From: JAMIFV01 sp035906055
GTDB taxonomy: Bacteria > Pseudomonadota > Alphaproteobacteria > Rickettsiales > JABCZZ01
Length of the DNA: 64,000 nt
Reading direction: 5' to 3'
Assembly: GCA_035906055.1 (NCBI GenBank)
Contig: JAMIFV010000016.1
Location: forward strand, 16,287 to 80,286
The notes under the pieces were generated by a model, which saw only the letters and a program-made list of their open reading frames with translations, searched no databases and was not told the DNA's origin. The position numbers and the translations under genes were made by a program. Positions 17,759 to 24,786 of the stretch are shown piece after piece (position 1 is the stretch's first letter; each line of letters begins with the position of its first letter).

Positions 17759-20632
17759 TTAATGCGCGTCGCCCCAGTTGGTGGCGAAGCTGGCTTCCAC
17801 CGTAAGCGGCACGCTCAGATGCGCGGCGCTTTCCATGATTTTCCTTACATTCGCGGCGACGCTTTCTGCCTGCGCTTCCGGCGCTTCGATAATAAGTTCG
17901 TCATGCACCTGCAGCAACATGCGCGGACCCTCTCCCCCCGCCCTCTCCCTGAAGGGAGAGGGAGTTCCCTCCACCTTTAGGGGGAGGGGTAGGGAGAGGG
18001 TCAACTCATGTTCCACTGCTATCATCGCGCGTTTGATAATGTCAGCGGCAGTGCCCTGCAACGGCGCATTGATGGCGGCGCGTTCGGAGAAGTTACGCAT
18101 ATTGGGGTTTTTATCGTTGATGCCCGGCACATGGCAGCGTCGGCCAAATAGCGTTTCCACATAGCCGTGTTCATGTGCGAATTTCTTGGTGCGCTCCATG
18201 TAAGCCTGAATGCCGGGATACTGGGCAAAATACTTTTCAATATACGCCCCCGCCTCGCTGCGCGAGATGCCAAGGCGTGCGGCGAGCCCATGCGCGCTGA
18301 TGCCGTAGATGATGCCGAAATTGATGGTCTTGGCTTTGCGGCGCAGGTCGCCGCTCACCTCCTGCACAGGCACGCCGAACATCTGGCTGGCCGTTATGGC
18401 GTGGATGTCGTCGCCGTTCTTAAACGCCTCTTTCAGCACGGGAATATCGGCGATATGCGCAAGCAGGCGCAACTCGATCTGTGAATAGTCGGCTGAAATA
18501 AGCAGGTTGCCTTGCTCCGCAACAAAAGCGTGGCGGATCTTGCGGCCCTCTTCGGTGCGGATGGGGATATTCTGCAGGTTCGGCGAGTTGGAGGAAAGCC
18601 TGCCGGTGGAGGTGAGCGCGAGGGAATAGGACGTATGCACGCGGCGGGTTTGGGGATTGATTTCCTCCGCCAGCGTATCCGTATAGGTGCTTTTGAGTTT
18701 GGCAAGCTGGCGCCAGTCGAGAATTTTCTGAGCGATAGTATGGCCGCTATCCGCCAGCTCTTCCAGCACTTCGGCACCCGTGCCATAAGCGCCGGTCTTG
18801 CCTTTTTTGCCGCCGGGAATGCTCATTTCGTCGAACAGCACTTCGCCAAGTTGTTTGGGCGAGGCGATGTTGAACGGATGCCCGGCCAGCGCGTGCACTT
18901 CCTTTTCCAGTTTCTCCATGCGCGTGGCAAAGTCGCCAGAGAGTTCAGCGAGTGCCGACTGGTTCACCTTGATGCCGCGCTCTTCCATCGCCACCACCAC
19001 CGGCACCAGCGGGCGCTCGATGGTTTCATACAAGGTGAGCATCATCGCATCGGCCACTTGCGGCTTGAGAACCTGCCAGAGGCGGAACGTGACGTCGGCG
19101 TCCTCCGCCGCGTAGGCCAGCGCTTTGTCCAGCGCCACTTCAGCGAACGGAATTCGCGCTTTGCCGGTTCCGGTCACTTGGTCATAGCTGATGGTCTTAA
19201 GGCCCAGATAGCGCTCTGCCAGTTCGTCCATATTATGGTTATGGCTGCCAGCGGCGAGTATGTAGGACAACAGCATCGTGTCTTCCAGCGGGGTAACGCC
19301 GATGCCGTATTTCTTCAGTACCAGCATATCATATTTGATGTTCTGGCCGATCTTGAGCACGGATGCGTCTTCGAGCAGCGGCTTGAGCAGGGAAATAGCG
19401 CGTTCAAGCGGCAGCTGTCCCGGCAGGAGGGGATTGGGCTTTGGGGATTGGACTTTGGGGGAGAACAGGTCCCCGCTGTCCGGGATAGACCCTAATACCT
19501 GTTCCCCAATGCCTGAGGCCTTATGTGCCACGGGCACATAGCACGCCTTGCCTGCGGTGCTGCATAGCGAGAAGCCCACTAACTCAGCTTGCATGGCATT
19601 GAGTGAAGTCGTTTCCGTATCGAACGCCACAACGCCTTTTGCGCGGGCGTCATCTATCCAGCGCGCAAGCGCCGCTTCATCCTGCACCAGCTCATAATTT
19701 TTAGTCGTGTCATCCCGGCGCAGGCCTGTATCTCCGGGTGAGGCACCGGCCTTCGCCGGGGTAACGGTGTTTACAAGCCCGAACTTCTCGCTGAATTTGG
19801 CGATGAGGGACTTAAAACCCATCGCGGTGAGGAACGGCATGAGTTTTTCGCTCTCAGGATCGCAGCATGCGAAGGATGTAATCGGCACGGGCAGGGGAAT
19901 ATCGCTCTTCAAACCCACCAGTTCATAAGACAGCCGCGCTTTGTCGCTGTTCTGTTCGATCGTTTCACGGCGCTTGTTCTGTTTAATGTTGGCAGCATTG
20001 GCCAGCACGCCTTCCAGTGTGCCGAAATTGCCGATGAGCTCCGCCGCTGTCTTAGGGCCGATGCCGGGCACGCCCGGGATATTATCCGACGAATCGCCCA
20101 TAAGCGATAATACATCGCGCACTTTTTCCGGCGGCACGCCGAATTTTTCCATCACCTGCTCAGGGCCGATGCTCTTCTGCTTCATGCCGTCATACATGCT
20201 GATGCCGGGGCCGATAAGCTGCATGAGGTCTTTGTCGGAAGATACGATCACCACTTCCATGCCTTCGGCGCGAGCCGCAGTGGCGTAGGTGGCGATGAGG
20301 TCGTCCGCCTCGAATCCGGGCATCTCGATGGCGGGCAGGTTAAGCGCCTGCGTGGCCTCGCGCACCAGCGGGAACTGGGGGATAAGGTCTTCCGGCGGCG
20401 GCGGGCGGTGGGCTTTGTATTCGGGATAAATATCGTTGCGGAAGGTCTTGCGGCCCGCGTCGAATATCACGGCGATATGGTCGGCCTTCGCGCCTTCCAT
20501 AAGCTTGAGCATCATATTGATAAAGCCATAAACCGCGCCCACGGGAGTGCCTGCCGGGTTGGTGAGCGGCGGCAGGGAATGGTAGGCCCGGAAAATGAAG
20601 CCGGAACCGTCGATAAGATAGAGTTTTTTCAT
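17759..20632 (-). CDS. polA: DNA polymerase I with three in-frame repeat insertions
   Basis: At 957 residues it has all three domains. The 5'-3' exonuclease (about 1-285) has DGSGFIFRAYH and a helix-hairpin-helix. The 3'-5' exonuclease keeps FDTET, QNIKYD and YAAEDAD, so proofreading looks intact. The polymerase shows SADYSQIELRLLAH, RRKAKTINFGIIYG and LQVHDELI. Three segments look alien: about 288-311 (NTVTPAKAGAS...), about 372-402 (rich in S, P and K) and about 877-902 (LSLPLPLKVEG...). Each is encoded by palindromic, repeat-like DNA and lies at a domain or loop boundary. The gene functions in replication and repair. Confidence 0.97.
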   Translation of the reverse strand: MKKLYLIDGSGFIFRAYHSLPPLTNPAGTPVGAVYGFINMMLKLMEGAKADHIAVIFDAGRKTFRNDIYPEYKAHRPPPPEDLIPQFPLVREATQALNLPAIEMPGFEADDLIATYATAARAEGMEVVIVSSDKDLMQLIGPGISMYDGMKQKSIGPEQVMEKFGVPPEKVRDVLSLMGDSSDNIPGVPGIGPKTAAELIGNFGTLEGVLANAANIKQNKRRETIEQNSDKARLSYELVGLKSDIPLPVPITSFACCDPESEKLMPFLTAMGFKSLIAKFSEKFGLVNTVTPAKAGASPGDTGLRRDDTTKNYELVQDEAALARWIDDARAKGVVAFDTETTSLNAMQAELVGFSLCSTAGKACYVPVAHKASGIGEQVLGSIPDSGDLFSPKVQSPKPNPLLPGQLPLERAISLLKPLLEDASVLKIGQNIKYDMLVLKKYGIGVTPLEDTMLLSYILAAGSHNHNMDELAERYLGLKTISYDQVTGTGKARIPFAEVALDKALAYAAEDADVTFRLWQVLKPQVADAMMLTLYETIERPLVPVVVAMEERGIKVNQSALAELSGDFATRMEKLEKEVHALAGHPFNIASPKQLGEVLFDEMSIPGGKKGKTGAYGTGAEVLEELADSGHTIAQKILDWRQLAKLKSTYTDTLAEEINPQTRRVHTSYSLALTSTGRLSSNSPNLQNIPIRTEEGRKIRHAFVAEQGNLLISADYSQIELRLLAHIADIPVLKEAFKNGDDIHAITASQMFGVPVQEVSGDLRRKAKTINFGIIYGISAHGLAARLGISRSEAGAYIEKYFAQYPGIQAYMERTKKFAHEHGYVETLFGRRCHVPGINDKNPNMRNFSERAAINAPLQGTAADIIKRAMIAVEHELTLSLPLPLKVEGTPSPFRERAGGEGPRMLLQVHDELIIEAPEAQAESVAANVRKIMESAAHLSVPLTVEASFATNWGDAH
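17926..18003 (-). repeat. In-frame repeat insertion A inside polA
   Basis: The C/T-rich DNA contains CCCTCTCC and GGAGAGGG blocks (for example 17941-17963) and encodes 26 residues just before the LQVHDEL motif C of PolA. Other PolA proteins have only about six residues here (family knowledge). The core resembles the CTCTCCC...GGGAGAG repeats in cobB (44521) and in the intergenic element at 49317. Confidence 0.65.
19426..19518 (-). repeat. In-frame repeat insertion C inside polA
   Basis: It starts with two tandem GGGGATTGG units and contains an inverted repeat, GGGAGAACAGGT pairing with ACCTGTTCCCC (one base missing). It encodes about 31 residues inside the 3'-5' exonuclease domain, between VPVAHKASG and LLPGQLPLE. 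Both boundaries are approximate. Confidence 0.55.
19704..19775 (-). repeat. In-frame repeat insertion B inside polA
   Basis: It encodes 24 residues beginning NTVTPAKAGAS and ending LRRDDTTK, in the linker between the two exonuclease domains. The DNA carries CACCGGCCTTCGCCGGGGT and GTCATCCCGGCG, a dispersed palindrome of a type seen in many proteobacterial genomes. A related palindrome lies at 57174. Confidence 0.65.
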
Positions 20633-20640
20633 GATATGTC

Positions 20641-20689
20641 ACTCGTCGTCCTGCGGCTCGACCGCAGGATATCAGGTAACAGGAAAATA
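20641..20689. repeat. Palindromic repeat CCTGCGG...CCGCAGG
   Basis: CGTCCTGCGG, CTCGA, CCGCAGGAT forms a strong hairpin (20646-20670) upstream of polA, next to the GIY-YIG remnant. A second, similar palindrome lies at 20826-20851 on the other side of the remnant. Confidence 0.65.
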
Positions 20690-20803
20690 CTATGCAACAA
20701 TGGCTTCATATAAATCATTCCATTCCGGATTCATCGTATCTATCAACTCCAGCTTCCATTGTCGCTTCCAAAATTTTAAGCGCTTCTCACGCCGGATAGC
20801 GGA
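20690..20803 (-). pseudogene. C-terminal remnant of a GIY-YIG family endonuclease
   Basis: The minus-strand frame reads AIRREKRLKFWKRQWKLEL followed by a NPEWNDLYE block and a stop. This is the characteristic C-terminal tail of small GIY-YIG (UvrC/URI-like) nucleases. The first half, including the GIY and YIG motifs, is missing; upstream the frame runs into palindromic repeat DNA. It is therefore a decayed fragment of about 38 codons, not a working gene. Confidence 0.7.
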
Positions 20804-20825
20804 TTCTGCCGTGCATAAGGCATGA

Positions 20826-20851
20826 GATCCTGCGCTTTCGCGCAGGATGAC
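20826..20851. repeat. Palindromic repeat GATCCTGCGC...GCGCAGGATGAC
   Basis: GATCCTGCG, CTTT, CGCGCAGGAT forms a strong hairpin. Together with the palindrome at 20646-20670 it brackets the GIY-YIG remnant. Confidence 0.65.
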
Positions 20852-20918
20852 GGCTGAAAGAGTTTTAAACACTCAAATACCATTTGCAAATGGATAGTGC
20901 CCGCCGTAAACCCTGCTT

Positions 20919-21563
20919 ATGGCATATGATATAAAACTAGACGGCCCCGAACGGGCCCCAAAATCCGGTAAAGCGCCTACCAGCCTTGTTATGCTGCTGC
21001 ATGGCCTTGGTGCGGACGGCAACGACCTGATAGGTCTTGCGCCTTTGCTGGCGGAATTCCTGCCTGATACGCATTTCATTTCTCCCAACGCGCCGCAGGC
21101 GTGCGATATGGCGCCCTATGGTTATCAGTGGTTTTCGCTGATCAACCGCGAGCAGGAAGCGATGATACGCGGTGCGGATGAAACGGCACCGGCATTGCAT
21201 GCGTTCGCTGATGAACAGCTGAAGCGCCATAACCTGCCGGAATCCAAACTCGCTTGGGTAGGCTTCTCTCAGGGCACGATGATGTCGCTTAAAACCGCCC
21301 TTTTTCGCGGGCAGGAATGCGCGGGCGTAGTGGGCTTTTCGGGTGCGCTGGTGATGCGCGAGATATCTGTGCGCCCGCCTGTATGCCTCATCCACGGTGA
21401 TGCCGATATGGTGGTGCCGTTTCAGGCGATGGGCTTTGCCGAGAAGGCATTGAAGGACGCGGGCGTGACGGTGGAAACGCACCGCCGCACGGGCCTTGGC
21501 CACGGCATTGACCCTGAAGGGCTAGACATCGCCGGGAAGTTTCTCAAAAAGAGGTTCGCGTGA
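20919..21563 (+). CDS. Alpha/beta hydrolase, carboxylesterase/phospholipase family
   Basis: The 214-residue serine hydrolase is similar to the bacterial YpfH/carboxylesterase group. VMLLHGLGADGNDL carries the oxyanion region, the nucleophile Ser is in VGFSQGTMM, the acid Asp in IHGDADMVVP, and the His in RTGLGHGID. No signal peptide is seen, so it is cytoplasmic. It overlaps the hemB start codon by 4 bases (GTGA), so the two are translationally coupled, but no functional link to haem is evident. Confidence 0.85.
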   Translation: MAYDIKLDGPERAPKSGKAPTSLVMLLHGLGADGNDLIGLAPLLAEFLPDTHFISPNAPQACDMAPYGYQWFSLINREQEAMIRGADETAPALHAFADEQLKRHNLPESKLAWVGFSQGTMMSLKTALFRGQECAGVVGFSGALVMREISVRPPVCLIHGDADMVVPFQAMGFAEKALKDAGVTVETHRRTGLGHGIDPEGLDIAGKFLKKRFA

Positions 21564-22552
21564 GCGGGCAGGGGCGATACCCTGCCACGCGCCTGCGCCG
21601 CAACCGCCGGGACGAATGGTCGCGTGCGCTGGTGGCTGAAAACCGCCTGCATCCGTCTGACCTCATCTGGCCGGTATTCGTGCAGGAAGGCGCAAATACG
21701 CGCACCGCTATTGCTTCCATGCCGGGCGTGGAGCGCCTCTCTATTGACCTGCTGGTGGGGCAGTGCAGGAAGGCAAAAGAACTTGGCATACCCGCTGTCG
21801 CGCTTTTTCCGGTGGTGGATGCATCGCTGAAAACGGCAGGTGCGCAAGAGGCGTTCAATGCTAAAAACCTTGTATGCCGTGCGATTCAGACCATTAAAAA
21901 AGAAGTGCCCGGCATCGGCATCATCTGCGATGTGGCGCTCGACCCCTACACCTCGCACGGGCATGACGGCATCGTGAAGGACGGTGACGTGGAGAATGAC
22001 GTGACGGTGGAAGTGCTGTGCAGGCAGGCGGTGACGCAGGCGAAGGCGGGCTGCGACGTGATAGCGCCTTCCGACATGATGGACGGGCGCGTCGGCGCTA
22101 TACGCGCGGCGCTGGATAAGGAAGGCCAGCAGCATGTGCGCATACTCTCTTATGCGGCCAAATACGCTTCCGGCTTTTACGGCCCGTTCCGCGATGCGGT
22201 AGGCTCAAAAAACAATTTAGGCAAGGCCGACAAGCGCACCTACCAGATGGAACCGGCGAACGCGCAGGAAGCGTTGCGCGAAGTGGCGCTGGATATCGAT
22301 GAAGGTGCGGATATGGTAATGGTGAAGCCGGGACTGCCGTATCTGGATATCATCCGCCTTGTGAGCGACAGTTTCGCTGTTCCCGTGCTGGCCTATCAGG
22401 TGAGCGGCGAATATGCGATGCTCAAGGCGGCGGACGAAAAAGGCTGGCTTGATTACGATGCGGCGATTATGGAATCGTTGCTGGCATTCAAGCGCGCGGG
22501 CGCGTCCGCCATATTCACCTATGCGGCAATCGCCGTAGCGGAAAAGCTCTGA
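21560..22552 (+). CDS. hemB: Delta-aminolevulinic acid dehydratase (porphobilinogen synthase)
   Basis: HemB condenses two 5-aminolevulinates into porphobilinogen for haem. The 330-residue length is normal. The Schiff-base lysines lie in SYAAKYASGFYGPFRDA and MVMVKPGLPYLD. The metal loop reads DVALDPYTSHGHDG, the Asp-rich, Mg/K-type variant of alphaproteobacteria and not the zinc-binding Cys variant. The start is GTG 21560, overlapping the upstream stop. Confidence 0.96.
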   Translation: MSGQGRYPATRLRRNRRDEWSRALVAENRLHPSDLIWPVFVQEGANTRTAIASMPGVERLSIDLLVGQCRKAKELGIPAVALFPVVDASLKTAGAQEAFNAKNLVCRAIQTIKKEVPGIGIICDVALDPYTSHGHDGIVKDGDVENDVTVEVLCRQAVTQAKAGCDVIAPSDMMDGRVGAIRAALDKEGQQHVRILSYAAKYASGFYGPFRDAVGSKNNLGKADKRTYQMEPANAQEALREVALDIDEGADMVMVKPGLPYLDIIRLVSDSFAVPVLAYQVSGEYAMLKAADEKGWLDYDAAIMESLLAFKRAGASAIFTYAAIAVAEKL

Positions 22553-22969
22553 TTACTGGCGCCTCTGCGGTGCTGCCAGCGGGGCGATGGAAGCGCCCCA
22601 TGTCTGGGCTTCCTGGGGGGAAAGCTTCTGGTCATCTTCATAAAACTTTTCCAGGTCCTTGATTTTGGCGTCAAGCTCTTCGGCCGGAAGCATGCCGCGA
22701 TCCACCTTGTGCATTATTATGCCTACCGAAAAGAACAGGTCATTATAAGGTTTGCGCTCTTTCTCCGGCAGCGTCAGGGAATACTGCGCAATATAAGCGA
22801 GATGTTCCTGCGCGCGCGCCTTAACCTCTGCCGGGTCAACCTTAGGCGTAGCCGTAGCACTGGCGGCGGTCTGCCCGTTCTGCTGGGCGGGAGCGGCGGC
22901 CTGTTGCGCCTGTGCGCTGGCGGCTAAGCCAATTATCAATATAAGAGAAGCAGCTTTTGACAGTTTCAT
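22553..22969 (-). CDS. Exported protein of unknown function
   Basis: The 138-residue protein has a signal peptide (MKLSKAASLILIIGLAASAQA) and an Ala/Gln-rich linker to about residue 45. A charged helical region follows (EVKARAQEHLAYIAQYSL, LDAKIKDLEKFYEDD). No domain was recognised. It starts after a ggggg-rich leader at 22975 and ends directly against hemB in convergent orientation. Confidence 0.7.
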   Translation of the reverse strand: MKLSKAASLILIIGLAASAQAQQAAAPAQQNGQTAASATATPKVDPAEVKARAQEHLAYIAQYSLTLPEKERKPYNDLFFSVGIIMHKVDRGMLPAEELDAKIKDLEKFYEDDQKLSPQEAQTWGASIAPLAAPQRRQ

Positions 22970-23017
22970 AATTCCCCCTTTGAAAGCATGAGTGCAGTAT
23001 AGCTTTGGTGACTGGTT

Positions 23018-23950
23018 TTAATCAATAGGCCTTATGTGGGATATGGCCAGTTCCTGCACAGCCTGCAAAACGCTGGAGACCGGCATTTTGAGCATATAGG
23101 AAACATCACGCTTTTCCGGCTCGCCGGGCATAAAATCATGGGTGGTGAGTATCTTTACATGCGTTGCGCGGGGAGCGTAGGTTTTGTCATTGGAGGGGCC
23201 GTAAATGCCCACCGCAGGCCTGCCCAGTGCCGCGGCCATATGCAGCAGGCCGGAATCATTGCCGATGAACAGTTTCGCCTTTTCCAGCACGGCGATGGCC
23301 GTGGGCAGGTCGGTGCTGCCGCAAAGGTCGATCATGTTCTCCTCAGGCAATGCTTCCACAAGCGGGCGCACGGATTCCCGCTGCTCTTTGGTAGCCAGCA
23401 CAACGCAGGCGATGTCCGGGTGTTGCTGATGCAGATGCCGCGCCACTTCGGCAAAGCGCTCTATTGGCCAGTCCTTGGCGGTGGAATTGGTCTTGGGAGC
23501 TATTACATGAAACGGGCGGTCAGGCAGCAACGCATGCGCCCTGGCGCGGCCTTCTTCGCTTACCCATAGCCGTGTCGGCGGGGGAGTGATGCCCATCATG
23601 GCTGAGAGCTGCCCGGCCTTGGAAAGTGATTTATCAGGGCTGGTAAACACATAACGCTTTTTGCAGGGGATAAGATAGCTCAGAAGCGATCCGCGCAGAT
23701 CCACCACGATGTCCCATTCCGTGCTGCGGGTCTGTTTCCATAAACTGATCCAGTGCCGGTTCATCGGCAGTTTGGTGATGGGCAGGACGTTTTTGACGCG
23801 GGGACAGGGTAAAAATAGTGGCGAAGATGCAACACCTGCGGCAATTGTGAATTCTGCTTCCGGGTGCTGATCCATCAGCCAACCGAGAATTCCCGTGGAT
23901 ATGACCGCATCTCCGATGCTTCCGCTGGTAACGAACAGTATGTGTTTCAT
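23018..23950 (-). CDS. Glycosyltransferase family 9 (heptosyltransferase-like)
   Basis: The 310-residue GT-B enzyme is of the ADP-heptose:LPS heptosyltransferase type. The N-terminal nucleotide-binding start (ILFVTSGSIGDAVISTGIL) and the C-terminal donor-site motif (AKLFIGNDSGLLHMAAALGRPAVGIYG) are clear. It probably acts on the LPS inner core at the inner membrane. A second GT9 gene is at 46.3 kb. The sugar specificity cannot be read from the sequence. It is divergent from the RDD gene. Confidence 0.87.
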   Translation of the reverse strand: MKHILFVTSGSIGDAVISTGILGWLMDQHPEAEFTIAAGVASSPLFLPCPRVKNVLPITKLPMNRHWISLWKQTRSTEWDIVVDLRGSLLSYLIPCKKRYVFTSPDKSLSKAGQLSAMMGITPPPTRLWVSEEGRARAHALLPDRPFHVIAPKTNSTAKDWPIERFAEVARHLHQQHPDIACVVLATKEQRESVRPLVEALPEENMIDLCGSTDLPTAIAVLEKAKLFIGNDSGLLHMAAALGRPAVGIYGPSNDKTYAPRATHVKILTTHDFMPGEPEKRDVSYMLKMPVSSVLQAVQELAISHIRPID

Positions 23951-24028
23951 CGCGCAGCATTATAGCGCGGGCTTGACGTTGCTTCGACAAAAAATTTTAA
24001 TACTTGCGTTAATTCTCTGGAAGAAAAT

Positions 24029-24655
24029 ATGAACGCGAATTCTATGGTTGCCACCGATTTTTCCGACCCCCTGTCTGGCAGGCATGCGGGGTTCTGGGTG
24101 CGCTGTGTCGCCGCACATATCGACATCATGTTAATCCTTCCCGTTTACTGGGGCATCCGCGCTGTTGTGGGGTACGATCAGCTACTGCTGGCGCAATGCT
24201 TTTTTGCAGTGATCGCCATATTCTTCTATGCGTGTTTTTTCTCCAGCAGGTGGCATGCAACGCCGGGTCTTAAGCTGCTGGGTGTGCATGTGGTAGACCG
24301 TCAGGGACAGGCCGTTGGCTTTTCGCAGGCGCTTAAATGGGGCATTGTCACTACGATCTGCGTTGTGATCTGTTGCGGCGGGTTTCTGTATATGCAGTAC
24401 CGCTTCGACCTTTACGGCGTGCTCCAGCTCCTGCAAAGCTGTTACGAAGAAAACGTAATGATGGAAGATTGCCTGGCGGAAGTGGATAATATCATTGACG
24501 TGCCCTTCGACACTTTCCAGATAATGCTGCAGGGATCCTCGCTGCTTACCGCGTTCATGCTGCTCATCTGGACGCTCTCAGTGGCGTTGACGCAGGATAA
24601 AAGCGGGTTCCATAATTTGATCAGCAATACGCGCTTTATAAAAGGCAGGGCCTGA
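24029..24655 (+). CDS. RDD family membrane protein
   Basis: This 208-residue polytopic protein opens with the RDD-type segment GFWVRCVAAHIDIMLI and has hydrophobic helices at about 28-50, 58-76, 95-118 and 160-185. The mid-region TPGLKLLGVHVVDRQG is the conserved RDD loop. Function is unknown; some family members affect ion homeostasis. It is a monocistronic unit followed by repeat DNA. Confidence 0.8.
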   Translation: MNANSMVATDFSDPLSGRHAGFWVRCVAAHIDIMLILPVYWGIRAVVGYDQLLLAQCFFAVIAIFFYACFFSSRWHATPGLKLLGVHVVDRQGQAVGFSQALKWGIVTTICVVICCGGFLYMQYRFDLYGVLQLLQSCYEENVMMEDCLAEVDNIIDVPFDTFQIMLQGSSLLTAFMLLIWTLSVALTQDKSGFHNLISNTRFIKGRA

Positions 24656-24660
24656 ATTAT

Positions 24661-24780
24661 TGGGGGGCACGCTGCCCCCTCTCGGCTCCGCCGATTCACC
24701 CCTGCGAGGTCGTCGCTACGCTCCTCCATACCTACGGCTACACACTGGAATAGACACCGTTGCCGTAAGCGCGGAGGGGT
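24661..24780. repeat. Dispersed repeat, family shared with the lipB insertion
   Basis: GGGGGG-ACGCT-CCCCC, then CCCCTGCGAGGTCGTCG and GCTCCTCCA, occur here in the same order as in lipB (57481-57555). The gap between the RDD gene and the TPR gene holds this element and no gene. Confidence 0.65.
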
Positions 24781-24786
24781 CCTAAA

